Shown one piece after another: positions 25,181-37,500 of a stretch of DNA of 64,000 bases (positions are counted from its first letter, which is position 1; the number at the start of each line of letters is the position of its first letter). Origin of the DNA: Setomelanomma holmii. Its lineage: Eukaryota; Ascomycota; Dothideomycetes; Pleosporales; Phaeosphaeriaceae. A model generated the notes under the pieces. That model did not search any database. It worked only from the letters and a program-made list of their open reading frames with translations, and was not told the origin of the DNA. Position numbers and translations under genes: made by a program. The DNA lies in the NCBI GenBank assembly GCA_010015745.1, contig ML978218.1, positions 1 through 64,000 of the forward strand, read 5' to 3'.

Positions 25181-26027
25181 CAAGCACGTGCTCGCATGAA
25201 GAAGCAAGTAGCCATGAGAGCACCGCAGCATACAAGGCTCAGATTGAAGAATGGGGGTTCCAAGAAGAGACAATATCTTCTCCACTCTTGATCCCTGTGG
25301 ATATCCACGGCAGCCATGCTCATGACGAACCAGTGACCAAGTTCCTCCACTCTTTCTCAAAAGTATGCGAACACCTGGGACTAACCGAAGATCACACTGC
25401 GCTTCGAGCACGGCATATAATCATCAGAGATTCTCGAATCGAGTAATGGCTCCATCTATCCTTCGCGTACCCGACTATCTCCAAGGGGACTCTGATGCAG
25501 GAGCATTTCGAAGCATTGCGCTATTGGACTTGTAGTGCAAACACGTTTATGATCTCTTTCGACCATAACTCATGGACTCTTTCCACACTTCCGGACTCTG
25601 TTCCACAATTCTGTTGTTCTTGGTACCGAAAGGACAAGCATTTCCCTCCTTGGTCAAGTCTACTATACCTGTGTTTTGTCTGCAAGCTCACGCGTTCCTC
25701 TCCAGCTCGCATCTGCATGACAAGAACGATCCTAACATTTCGCATTGTTTGGGATCTTCCAATCGAAAGTGCTCATTGTTCACACTTCCGGGCCGCGTCA
25801 CGCATCCATCCAAGTCATATGACATTATCAAGTCATTCGATGATTTGAGATTCAAGCTTGGAGGACGTTGGAGAAGCAAACAACCACTGAACAAGGCCAT
25901 GCTCTTATACGAGCCTTTTTCGATATATGCGCACCATTGTAAATATCCGACGAGGCGTACAGTCCGGGATATCTCTGCTTCACACCCATTCTCATTGAAT
26001 GATGCAGCGGAGAATACGGAGACTTGA
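25181..26027 (+). pseudogene. Possible coding remnant of unknown family
   Basis: A plus frame runs from an AG acceptor-like site near 25172 to a TAA at 25444-25446. It has natural composition (AAYKAQIEEWGFQEETISSP, then SFSKVCEHLGLTEDHTALRA). The same frame is then open again to 25848. In another frame, the end of the 25572-26027 ORF also looks coding (SYDIIKSFDDLRFKLGGRWR). A decayed or intron-containing gene is possible. No domain is recognised and no splice model is convincing. Confidence 0.25.
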
Positions 26028-27818
26028 AGGCTGACTTCACTGCCTTAGACCATCTTCCAGTATTTCAACTCGCTTGGCAGGATGCGTCTCTCGGCGCTCC
26101 TATTGTGGCCAAGCAGCAAAGACTTAGCTGACCACCTCAACATGATCCATGCAACACAATTTGCCAGCGAATCCCTTCGCTAACGTGTGAGCAAGCGAAC
26201 TGACATCCGCCCTTTGCTGATGTCGAAGACAGCATCTCTCAACATATGATGAGACGAGCTGCTGGTATATGCTGCCATATGGGGAGCCGTATGTTTAACT
26301 GAACCATGGGTCACAGTACCGCCCGCTGTTGCATCGGACCAGCCTTCTACAGCTACTGAAGACTGGTTGCCGTCATGTCAGATGATCTGCAGAATTTGTT
26401 ATCGTGAACGGTTCTTCCACTCGTCAAACATTGCCCGAATCTGTCCAGACGTGCCACCCGACCAAGATATGGTTTTTGTTGAACATCTGAATTATTTCAC
26501 ACGTCCCCTGTCATTTATCACCCTTGAGACGAATACTTTTCATTGATTGGAATACGTGAACTTGCTTTTTCTCTGTGTCCACGAAGCTCTGGCTCGTTAC
26601 ACAACTTCTCCTTGATATGTTCACATTGTCAAGTTTCGGTCTCAAGTAACACTGCTCGCAGGACTCCGTATTCATTTCTCGGCATCAAGTCGTCCCAGTC
26701 TGCGCAGATGACCACAGCCTTACAGCCCCGAGATATTCGGGTATATGGCATGATTGCACCCTGTGCCTACCTTACTCAATCAGAACTTAGTCTTCCCGAG
26801 CGAGAGGTTGGGAGACAACATTGTGCACATACCAAATATAGCATGATTGCTTCTATTGCTTTCTAATCCCCGTTATGTTGTGCGTGATTCCGCGAAGCTC
26901 AACAACTCTTTCGTGGACATACATCACCCTCGTGACAAATTCCTCCGCCTTGTTCCCTCGGTACTGCAGTTCCAGGATACTAGCACGTAATGTAGCATGC
27001 GTTAGGAATTCATGAGATTGCAGCACTACACTTGCTGTTCATTGAATAAGGTGGTCTTCTGATAACATGATATTTTGAGAGATGATTGCACATATGGAGA
27101 ATATGCAGCTTCACAAGTATCAAAGCAAGGTAAGTGGAAAACCTGGATTTCGTTGCTGAACCAGAAGGATCGTGTCTCACGGATCTGGTTCGGAGCATGG
27201 CTATCCAACGTTGTCGTTGCAATATACCCGATACAGCACGGAGCAACATCTACCGCAGATCAGTGTACCTGATATAGTGTTGCTAACTCGAATCTGCACA
27301 TCGGATAGCGAATGACTTGCAAAACCTGGGGTGCAGAGTGAAACTTCGGTATTACGCACGTGGACGGCACGCAAAACTTGTCGTTGTTGGACTCTGTTCA
27401 CTGGTGGACGTATCTTACTCTCCACTGCGCCGAAGGAGCGACTTCGTCTTTGAGATTCAAGGATCGTCTCAGTGGCCAGCTGAGTGCGGGGAAGCTCCAG
27501 AAAGTGTTTGGAGAAGTCGCATTGCAGCCAATGATGCCCTAAACCACAAACACCGACGAACAAATAAGTAGCACTGCGCGATTGCCTCCAATCAACATCT
27601 ATAGATGAACATTGCACGCTATGGCACTTTCATATCGGTGCTCGAGCTTAGCATGCATCTGTGTTTTGTAGGTTTAATTCGGTGCAAATGTATTAACTCC
27701 GCATGAAATGGTGGCAATGCGAATATAAGATGAACGAAGATTCAGTCTCGTGGTAGTCGTTCGAAGCATTTGGCGTCCACCCTTCATCGATCTTCGTCAA
27801 CCACAGAAGCTATTCAGC
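26028..27818. other. Intergenic, nothing firm; promoter of the esterase at its right end
   Basis: About 1.8 kb, slightly AT-richer than the neighbourhood. Competing open frames at 27201-27617 (minus) and 27317-27571 (plus) overlap, and neither is persuasive. The last 150 bases form the leader of the CE3 esterase. Confidence 0.4.
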
Positions 27819-28632
27819 ATGCACCTCACTGTCCAGTCTGCCATAGTGGCAGCTTTGTTTTTGACGGCTGCCGTGACAGCGGCCCCTGCTACTCTCGCTG
27901 AGCGCCAGTCTACGGTCAAGATAATGGCGCTTGGGGACTCTATTACTGGAAGCCCAGTGAGAACCATCAATATCAGCAGCCGATTACGTATCTAACATGT
28001 ACTCAGGGTTGTTGGCGTGCCTATCTCTGGCAGAAGCTCCAAGCCGCCGGCATCAAAAACACCGACTTCGTAGGCACACTACCCGCGCAGGGCTGTGGCT
28101 TTACATACGATGGCGAAAACGAGGGACACGTGAGTGCTCCAGTCCTCCTCCACAACCTCTCCACTGACCGAGGCTTGAACCACAGGGCGGCTATCTCGCC
28201 ACCAACATCGCCAACCAAAACCTCCTTCCCGGCTGGCTCTCCTCCACCAAACCCGACATCGTAATGATGCACCTCGGCACCAACGACGTCTGGAACAACC
28301 TATCCCCCACCACCATCACCACCGCATTCAGCACGCTCGTCGACCAAATGCGCGCCTCCAAGTCGACCATGAAAATCCTCGTCGCGCAAATCATACCGAT
28401 GAATCCGTCGAATTGTGCCGAGTGTGGTGCTCGTGTGGTTGCACTTAACCAGGAGATTGCAAAGTGGGCGGTTACAAAGAATAGTTCAAGTAGTCCGATT
28501 ACGGTGGTGGATGTTTGGACAGGGTTTCAGACGGGCAGTATGACGGTGGATGGGGTGCATCCGAATGATGCGGGGAACAAGGTGCTGGCGAATAGTTGGT
28601 ATCAGGCTGTTGCAAATGCGATCAAGGGATGA
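27819..28632 (+). CDS. Secreted SGNH hydrolase, carbohydrate esterase family 3-like
   Basis: Exons 27819-27956, 28007-28129 and 28186-28632 join in frame (introns of 50 and 56 nt), giving 235 residues. A clear signal peptide (VQSAIVAALFLTAAVTAAPA) precedes the catalytic domain. SGNH blocks are visible: block I MALGDSITGSPGCWRAYLW with nucleophile Ser41, block III MMHLGTNDVW, and block V VDGVHPNDAG with Asp209 and His212. This order and length fit CE3 acetyl xylan esterases, which remove acetyl groups from hemicellulose outside the cell. Substrate is inferred from family only. All three introns and exons use standard signals. Confidence 0.9.
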
Positions 28633-28691
28633 GGGTGGTCAGAAGGATGGTACGATTTTATGTAGAAATGGTAGGAGAAGAAGGATATTCT

Positions 28692-28830
28692 TTCATCAAC
28701 AAGCGTAGAGCTTTGCGTTCAATTACTGTTCGAGGTTGCAATACAGTCGGAGAAGTAATGATACTGGAAACGTCATGTTTCACTAACAGGCGTATACTTT
28801 GCATTCAGATCCTGTTCGAGGTTGCAATAT
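28692..28830. repeat. Imperfect tandem duplication downstream of the esterase
   Basis: Two copies of about 52 bp lie about 86 bp apart, at 28692-28744 and 28778-28830. They share long identical runs such as CTGTTCGAGGTTGCAATA and a diverged 5' part (TTCATCAACAAGCG versus TTCACTAACAGGCG). This is an old local duplication in the 3' flank, with no evident function. Confidence 0.7.
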
Positions 28831-30371
28831 TAACCTTCGAAGCATGATTGTCTCGATACTCTTGCTGAGCCGCCTCGGCTCGACAAAGACCTGAGATAGG
28901 TGAAATCGACTTGCGAGGATATCTCAAGTGAAGACAATTTCACTTTAAATTGGGTGTAGAATGGTGCAAAGCGTAGATAAGTTCGGAGAGACAAGTTTGT
29001 TGGAGATCGCACAAGGTACACGCTATTGTAAGTCGTTGAAAGAGGAGTCTTGGAGTGTGGCTACCTGTTGTGTTCCTGGATGCAGTTAAATCCTCCGATC
29101 GCGCATGTTGTGTTAGATGACCCCTTCTAGGCTGCGCCAATGGATGGACGCAGGTATGTCGCAACACGGGTACCTGCCTAAGCGGGTGCTACGCCTTTTC
29201 GGACATGCCTTGAACAACTTAACAAGCCTATGAAGTCCCATCAGCACCTGTGAGCAGTACATTTGCTCTGATGTAATTGTGGCTTTTCAGTGAGTGTCCT
29301 TTTGGCGAACTTCTCGAAGAAGTCATTGTAAGTAACCGCCATCGATTCGTCGCAGCGTGTCAAGCATAATTCTGCTACCTAGGGCTGTGACTAGGGCGGC
29401 CGAGTACGAGGTGTGGTTTGCAGGGGTTGACGACGAGATGGATAAGAGTTCTCGGGGCTTTGAAGCGATCATCAGCATTCTGCAAGTCGACGTCAAACCA
29501 GTAAACAGGCTGCAGAACAGAAACGCACGCGCTGAAGAGCGATCGGCTGCTCAGCTCTCCACAGCTGCGGGAGCATGCACTTGAGGGCAACAGGAGACTT
29601 GCGATAAACACGTCCGAGCTTTCGATTGGCGAACGGATGCCGGCGATCCTGAAATGTGGATCGCCGACCAAGACCTGCCGTGTCGGCTCATTCGATGTCC
29701 CCAGCCTCCCACATCACAAAGTTTACGTGCATCAAAAATCCAACGTCAGAGAGGTCTATTGCAACACACCGTATCGTTGCACGCTCTCATGTTTCATACG
29801 TGGCGGCCTTAGGTTGCACATGGGCGCACAACTGCCTCCACTGCATCAAGATGTTCCCGAGGCCGTCCTCGTTATAACGTACGCCTCCATCATCCATGCT
29901 TGCACGTTCAGAGGCGCATCGAGAGCCGAAGATCCAAGATGTTCGAAAAATCATGGCAATTTCCACCAATCTCGGCTGTCGGGCCCGTCATGCTCGAGCT
30001 ATCAGAGCTGCAAGCAATGCGCCATGGCGTTGCGCGTGGGCCTTGATTCGACACTCCACTTTCAAATCCTGGCAAAGGATCCGCAGATCTATGTCTCTCG
30101 TCATTGCCAGGGTTGTTCGTGGTTCCGTCACCATTTCTGCAGTTGTCCGTTCGCTGTATATTGACCCAACGCTTCGGTCATTCTGCAGTCGATAGTGGAT
30201 TGAAATCTAAACATTGAAACATCCCGCGCGTATCCTAGATCCGCCATCCTGCCTTAGTCGTGTTGTCCCTTCTTTTGCAAGCCAATTTGATGATCCATCA
30301 GCTAAGTGGTAGCTCTTAATTCACTGTTGGAACTCTGGAGTTTTCAGGGCCCTGACGTGCGTACTCCGAGG
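28831..30371. other. Intergenic, nothing firm
   Basis: About 1.5 kb between the esterase and the F-box gene. A plus frame at 29637-30164 (175 codons) is Cys/His/Ser-rich, and a minus frame at about 30172-29991 has more natural composition (MTRDIDLRILCQDLKVECRI) but stands alone. Neither is called. Confidence 0.4.
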
Positions 30372-32692
30372 ATGCTACGGCTGTTAGCACCGCGGAAGGT
30401 CAACAACGAACATAAGTCCGTCGATGTGTAAGTCTTACCATGATTTTCTACAGCCTTTGTAGTTCTTGCAAAGCTCGATGATCGTGCATATCTCCTCCTC
30501 AACTCACAACTGGTCATGTTATGCAGCATTCATAGACGCAAAGGAGCTCGGACAACACTATATTACTTCAGCAGTACGAAGGCTCATGTTGACGTCCACA
30601 CAGTTACGAGCCCACACGAGTAAAGACCACCAAGTCAGCAGACAAGCGACAGACTGCGAAGCCCTTCTCCCTTTCGATTACGACCACACTAAGATCAAGA
30701 GATGAACCGGCCATCAAGTCAGGCATCACTGATGGAGGTGCCAGTACGACGTATACAGCCTGGAATGTGCCCCACTTGACGAAGACACCCTGGGAACTAG
30801 AGCGGAACAAGAAATACTCTTCTTGGAGGAAGTCGAAGATTGAGGAGTATCGTTTACCGGCCCATTTCTTCCAAAAGCTTCCCAAAGCAGTGTACGAGTG
30901 CATCATAGCTCAACTAGAGCACATACATCTCCGTCATGACCATGCATGCGCATCATGCTATCTTCGAGACCTTTATAACTTGTCACTCGTCAGCCGCGCG
31001 TGGGACAAGTTGACGACTACGCCCATGTATAGCAAAGTAATATTGCTCGCGAACGAAGATCATGCGAAAGTGCCGAAACTCAAGATCCGAGGCACCAGTC
31101 GCCTCAAATTGTTGCGGAGGACGCTGCGCGAACGGTCTGCTCTCGCGCGATGCGTGCGTGAGATACATATGGTCGGATTCCAGGAGCTCTACGAGAACGC
31201 GACCATAGATCGTGAGGAGATTGTAAACTTGGTCGCGTCTATGGTTGTGGCCTGTCCGTTCCTAGAACGTGTCATTGGCTTTCACCTACCGTACACGCAT
31301 AACTTCGATCGGCTCTCACATGCTTTGTCAAAAAGAACCAATCTGAGAGAAAGGGTGTGGCTACTGAGCGATCAAAATGCTGAGTTGAGCGATGGAGAAG
31401 ACGAAGATCTTGGCGGTTACTATCTTGCTGCGTGTGACCCTACAGAGCGCTTTCTCGAATTGAACTCGAAGCAGCCGTTGCTGACTACATTGGTTTTGCA
31501 CCAAGGGAACAATTCCCCATCTGCGGCATTGAACTACAGATCAATCGTTGGAACGTTCCGGCAGTTCCCTGCATTGCAGCATCTTGCTATCTCTGGGCTC
31601 GCGGCGAACTCCTTCACGAATATGACGTTGAACGCATTACCTCCCAAGTTACGGTCGTTGCGACTCGAAAACCTTCCCGGGATCAATGATAAAGGCATCC
31701 AACGCTTCGCCACTTCGCACTTGGCGGGTTTGATCGAGACATTCACGCTCATTAATCTCGAGGTATCGAGCCTCCTGACTATCTCCAACATCTTGACACC
31801 GCACTTTTCAAATCTGAAATACATCACCCTTGCACAACAACGTGCACCGACTCTGTCGTCGCGGCACTCGATGTCCAAGCTGGACTTGGCGTCCCCAACA
31901 CTGCAGGATATACACTGGGAGATAAGAAGCGAAGCTGGGCCATTATCTACCCTTCCCTCGTCTGATAGTGTTGACCAGTCAGAAGAGGCATCATTCCCGT
32001 TCTCCAACACGGAACCTATCTGCTGTCTTGCAACAGCACTTCTGGCAGAGGGTATCAAGAACGGTGCATTCCCGTCCCTACGCAGGATCCGTGTTCCACA
32101 CGACCCACAAGGCATCATGCAAGCGCTTTGCAAACCGCTCGCGACGGCTCTGCTTCCATCGGACACGTCCCTTTTCCTGTCATCCCCACGAATCTCGGCT
32201 CTTCTAGAACAAAAAGTACTCAATGCATTCAAGGAGCAGGACTCGCCCTTCGGCATACCGCTCAGCCAAAGGGCAGATTCTGCAATTGAAACTCCCACTT
32301 CCTCGACCAGCTTCTCATCGTCCGCATTGACTCCAGCACGGTCTCGTCTCGCAGCTCAGTCTCGTATTCTGGCAACCCGCAAAGACGCACTGATGACGGT
32401 TCGAGTATTCGATCCAGATGGCGAAGTGCAAATCAACAAGGTGATCAAAGGCTTCGTTGGGGAAGTGAGGAGCAATATAAACTATGAGTTGAGGGCGGAC
32501 AGGGGTCGGACGTTGAGTGGTCCTACCGACGACGCCTCAGACAGGAACGAGTGGATAACGAACATTGAGGACTTAGTGGGCGAACCAAATCCCAACAGTA
32601 AAGCTATCCGGGAGCCGTCTTGGGGTAGCTGTGGCCATCCTGTCAGTGGTCGTATTGGGGCGAGAACTATCATGGTCGATGAGCTGTTCTAG
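30372..32692 (+). CDS. F-box protein with leucine-rich C-terminal part (714 aa)
   Basis: A short first exon (30372-30427, MLRLLAPRKVNNEHKSVDV) joins exon 2 (30604-32692) across a 176-nt intron with a GTAAGT donor and ACACAG acceptor. Without this exon the long frame has no upstream Met. Residues 20-100 are basic and conserved-looking (LRSRDEPAIKSGITDGG; NVPHLTKTPWELERNKKY). An F-box follows at about 101-165 (LPAHFFQKLPKAVYECIIAQ ... LRDLYNLSLVSRAWDKL). Leucine-rich repeat-like segments lie at about 290-400, and a Ser-rich region near the end. F-box proteins link substrates to SCF ubiquitin ligases through Skp1. The substrate is unknown. Confidence 0.88.
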
Positions 32693-33802
32693 AGCCATGA
32701 GGTGCCGCATTGAAACCTCCGGATCATGGCTACATTCTTTTTGTGCTTTACTCTCTCGTTTCCGGAATACCCACTACTTCAACTAGATATACATAATACT
32801 CAGGAGTTATCTGTGCAACGAAAGTGTCCTCGTCCTGTGACCATGAACGCCGTAAGCCATGCACACAAATGGGCCCAAATCTTATGTTGTATGATTGCTC
32901 GTGTGCGTGTTGCAGTCGCAGATCTCTGCAGCCGTCAAAGTAAGAAAGCAGCCTCAACAAAATATGTGGATGTAGGAAAAGCAGAACATGACAGGCCTGG
33001 TAACGCGAGGCAAAGCGAGACGCAAGCGAATCTGCCAGCATTCATGTCATTTGATTGCCCATGCAATATGTTCTACCTAGCCGGATAATGTGTTGATCCA
33101 GCCGAAACATCCTTTGTCTTGATCTTTTGCGTCGATGTTTACTGATCGTGGTGTACTGCACAAGCTTGGCATCCTCGATCTGTACTATAATTAAGGCGAG
33201 TGTTTCATATGAAGTGCAACTGTTCGATTTGGAATACATACGAAGCACTGCAGGGTAACCATTGGTGCCACAGGTAGTGCACAACCGCGCATACATGCAC
33301 GCGACGCAACGTCGCCTTACTACCTCGTTTGGGTGCTCCCAAAAACTATGAGCCCTTACAATGGGGCCAGAGCGCTTCAAATGGGTATATGGATAACCCA
33401 AGATCACATATACTGAAAGATGATGTTGTTGGAGAAGACTTAACATCTTGAAGGATCTTCGACCCCACGAATTGCACATGAGTGGCCCGGGCGTCTTTCC
33501 GATCCGGGGACTCTGCAAATCGGAGGACGAGTGGCCATACTAATCTGAGGCTGATCGGCATTCACAACGTGGTGTTGTGCGTCATTGGGCTTCCAAGATT
33601 GTTCCCCAGCGTGTGAATGGGGATCTGGCGAAATGCACAATGAGGTTTTGCAGTTCGGGATGAGCGCATATCGCGGCGCCGGCAAGAATGCCTATTGTTT
33701 TCCCAGAACTCATATGCTTGATTACTCAGGCGGTTTAACGTTCTTCCGGTGCTGGCGGGATCGTGATGCGTGCCACAGGTGTGCAGTGGCTTGCTTTCGT
33801 AG
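32693..33802. other. Intergenic, possible upstream exon of the next orphan gene
   Basis: About 1.1 kb. The plus frame 33585-33770 has some coding character (NEVLQFGMSAY, RTHMLDYSGGLTFFR) and could be a 5' exon of the orphan gene at 33803, but no phase-consistent splice was found. Nothing else is seen. Confidence 0.35.
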
Positions 33803-34534
33803 TGGCTTGAGTTGCCCACCATTGCCTCGGTTGGTATAAGCGCATCCGACGTGAACTCTACTACCACTACAATTTCAAAGTATGAGAGTGTAGCATTGCT
33901 ATGGAAGTGTCGATTCCCTGCTTGGGGTGGTCCCAAGTGCAGGGTGAGCCCGCATGCAACGGTAGCAGGATTGTGGAATTCTCTTGACCTTTGGACAGTG
34001 TTGGAAGGCTATCCTAGATGGTGCGGGAGGAAGACGAGCAACGATTGGTAATCTGAGTATACCAAAACTTGGTGCACGGGATGGTTCAGGTACGCTAGCG
34101 AATTCAAGGCAATCAGAGACGAAGCCCTGACACCTTTCGCCTCGCGTCGGAGGTTACTGCTTCCGCTTTGGGTTGAGTACTTTTGGGTTCTGAAGAGAAA
34201 TAATGACATAGGCGTGACGGCTCAAGGCGTTCTGCACTGTATTGTCCATGGAGTCATAACGGTTTGGCCGTGGAGTTGTGACTTGATCGAGCATTCATGT
34301 TCATTTCGGCAAGACGCTCTGCTCGCTCGAATAGGCGATGACCGTCCATGGTATCAAGGAAAGGAACCAGGATCAATCTGCATCGGCATGCATGAATACT
34401 CGCCGATTCAGCTATCAGATTTACCCGCGTACAGGATCAAGTGGAATCGAAAAGTAACGATTGGCTCCATGCCCATGGCTTCTCCGTATGTCGGGAGCGG
34501 GAAGAATTCGCTTGCCAAAACCAGACAGCGCTGA
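33803..34534 (+). CDS. Orphan gene, 5'-incomplete model (at least 229 aa)
   Basis: A single frame runs from an acceptor-like site (TTGCTTTCGTAG) at 33802 to a stop at 34532-34534 and is broken only by TAA at 34049-34051. A 42-nt intron at 34048-34089 (GTAATC...TTCAG, phase 2) removes that stop and keeps the frame (TSNDW to YASEFKAIRDEALTPFAS). The product is Trp-rich (WVEYFWVLKRNNDIGV; GVITVWPWSCDLIEH) with no recognised family. No in-frame start is visible, so a 5' exon is missing from the model. A chance open frame is the alternative. Confidence 0.4.
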
Positions 34535-35503
34535 TGGTGGTTCCGCGGACCTGAAAATTACGCTTTAAACAGCTCAAATCCCTGGAATTTGTTCAAAGAA
34601 TACTGGAGTCAGGAAAGAACTCACTGTCCGAAGAGTAATCGAACTTCAACAACATCGATCCTTCCGGCGTCATTCGCGGCGCGTCCCACATTACCAGCTC
34701 GACGCGAACACCCGCTGACACACGAACGAGATCCGAAACAACGCAAACATTCGGCAAGTTTCATACAAACTCGATCCGAATCCTTCGGTAAAGTCCGCAA
34801 ATCGGATTCGCCGTTGAGTCAACCAAATGGAGCTGCGGCTAGCTTTCCTCAAAAAATCTCCCATGAATTGAGGTCAACGCGCCGTAGCCGCGCCTGATAT
34901 CGTCGCATGCTCTTGGGTTAAAAAGTGTTTCTGCATCCTTGGACTGAGAATGCAGCCTGAGTCGTAAGAGGTATGTGAAGAGTGAGGCTGTAGGAGCTGC
35001 GAGTGAGGCACGTCTAGAGAGTCGGCATACCTATTCTACACCAATCGCCGCCCGGGACGCTACTTCCGGGGCGTCCTTGGCATCACGATGAATCCAACAT
35101 GCAGTTGTGGGTACAGCTCCCGCGGAAGTGGAGCGCACACTGGCCACCGGGTTATTCCCGCGCAGTACAGGTTGTTTATCTTCAGCCTGGCCCCTCCAAG
35201 CACGTTCATAATATATTCTTCTCTAAGGTTGGTCTATGCCGTTTCGATTCTTTGCGAGATTGCATCTCTTCTAACGTCCAGCTTCTAGATACCTAACGAG
35301 TGCCACCGTACTGTTCAACACCCTCTAACGCTGTATTACATCCTCCATTCGATTCTTTCTGAAGAACACCAGTGAATTACTGCGTGGGCTGATAATTTCT
35401 AACAGAGATTGCAATGATCCACCAAAATGGTGGAGCATGACGAAGAGTAGGCCTCAACGATGAAGCGCGGCTCGATGCATTTTTCTCCTCCATCGCTAGC
35501 AGC
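34535..35503. other. Intergenic, nothing recognised
   Basis: About 970 bp. Only short frames without coding character. It lies between the 3' ends of the orphan gene (plus) and the Zn2Cys6 factor (minus). Confidence 0.5.
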
Positions 35504-37178
35504 TCACACTGGCTTCAGGGGAACTAAGCCTTCCAGCTGAGGCGCCACTTCGAGGATCTTGGGATCAAGCGTCCAGTTGTTTATATCTGCCACGGTACTT
35601 TCGAAGAGGGGCGTCATCCGCGTATAGCCAGCTTCAATATCCCAATAATGGCATGCATCGTCTGCGTATGGCCAGGTTATTCCGATCAAACCAACGAAAT
35701 GTCCAACCGGATATTCTTGCGGGTGTTGGTAAAGCAAATGGCGAACTTGGGGCCTTACAAACTTTAGTTGGAAACACTTCGACTATTTGCAGGGCACGAG
35801 CACATACCAAGGAACCAGGTCTATCAGAGCATCGTAAGGAGTAACTTCCTGCTTGCCCATCGATGGTACCAGCCAGTCGGGGTTTGCATTCATGTTCTCG
35901 ACACTGGGCCAGATGAGGTACTGAGACATACGTCAGTCATGCTCCACAACTACAACGACGAATCTCACCCGTATCATTTTGGTCAAAATCCAAGCCGAGG
36001 CCAACCTCACCGGGAGGGACGTGGCTGGGAGAATCTTGTTCACTGTTCTCGAACACCATGTGGGAACTGTCTGCGTGTCTTGAGGATCCACAAAGCCAAG
36101 CAGGATTGTATCCACGTCAATTTCCGCTCTGCCAAAAACTTGTCCTTCACTCCAACCACTTGCAAGGAGATCTCGTTTCGCTCTTCTGAAGTACGCGATA
36201 TCGAGACTAAACTTGCTCAGGGCATTCGTAGCACCTTCAATGTCGAGCGGAGGATTCATGCGGGTAACGCCCTCGACCGGATTACCCGGCATATAGTTGA
36301 GCGCATTTTGACTATTCTCACGACTCCAACGGATGGTCAGCATCGAAGGCAAAGAGCGGACACTGAATCTGTCTCACCTTTCCGCGCGGGATGATCCTTC
36401 ATAAGAAGACGCGCCCATATTAGGAGCGGCATACTGTTCACTACCAGGAGTACCAAAAGAATCTTGGTCTGGGAGTGCCGGTGGTGGAGGCGCCGATGGA
36501 TCCTAGCTTCTGTCAGAGAAGCTCATTGAGCGTGTTGGGCATGCTCACCTGAAGTGATTTCTTGATCTCTTCAGCCGAATGGTGCGCAAAGCCATTCTTC
36601 TCCAACTCACTTGCCCAATTGGCTGCTTGGGCTCGGTCTGATGCCATGGCTAGTAATGAAACGATGGACTTCATGTCGTCTAATTCCTTCGCCAACCGCC
36701 TAACGTGCGCTCGCAACTGCGTCGTAGTCTTGCCGTCTTCGGCGACGTCGTACACACATGTGAGGTTCTTGGACTGGCAAGTGTTGCACTTAGGCCGAAC
36801 TCCATCGCACTGCGCCATTCGTTATACCCCATTCGAAACATATTGGAGGCCACCACAAACCTTGGACTTCCTCTTCCTGCAGCTTTCGCATGCTATGGAA
36901 GTTATTTTGCCACGGGGAGTCCGCAGTGCATAGGTTCCAGATATGGGAGACGAATGCTGCCCTCGAGCGTTCCCAAGGGAACCGCCCAGTCCCTGTTTGG
37001 GCGCCAGCGGTGCTTTGTGACCGGCGGCCGCGCCCGCTGCTTGCGGGCGGATCACGAGGGTCGATTGCGAGGTATCGAGGTGGAGTTGACCGTGGGGTCC
37101 TTCCCATTCAGCAGAGTCCTGACTGGTGATCTCGTCAGCGTGTTCTCGGCGGAGTCGGCTAGAATCTCGACGGAGAAG
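35504..37178 (-). CDS. Zn2Cys6 transcription factor (5' exon not resolved)
   Basis: Minus-strand exons: (37178)-36861, 36809-36549, 36502-36378, 36311-35969, 35920-35808 and 35753-35504, at least 469 residues. The first intron splits the zinc cluster. Joined, it reads CESCRKRKSK then CDGVRPKCNTCQSKNLTC, a canonical C-x2-C-x6-C-x6-C-x2-C-x6-C binuclear cluster. A coiled linker follows (LRAHVRRLAKELDDMKSIVS), then a conserved C-terminal region (LDIAYFRRAKRDLLASGWSE; VFGRAEIDVDTILLGFVDPQ; EYPVGHFVGLIGITWPYADD) shared by a family of fungal-specific regulators. The frame upstream of the zinc cluster is open for 106 codons without a Met, so an upstream exon must exist; an ATG at 37263-37261 is a candidate. 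Intron 36377-36312 is discussed in Part 2. Targets are unknown. Confidence 0.78.
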
Positions 37179-37500
37179 CTATCGGAGTCCTTCGACGTGG
37201 CGCCTCCACACCAGCTAAGCTAGTGTGTCTCGATCGGTCCAATTCGACCGAATCATGCGACATCGGTGGCTATCCAACAAAACCCACGCATCAACCATGC
37301 CAGGAGAAACCGTTGCGGGAAAGGGTCCACGGAAGTTCGTCGCAAAATTTCGGACGGCAACGTCATAACGAAAATGTTCTTGACAGCCGCACATTTGTCA
37401 CCGCCTTTGCGACGAAATTCCAGATAATCGTGTGCAAGTCCCGCGAAGACCTGGACCTAGACCCTGACGGTTCTGGTGGCTTGGTGCCGATCCCTGCCCA

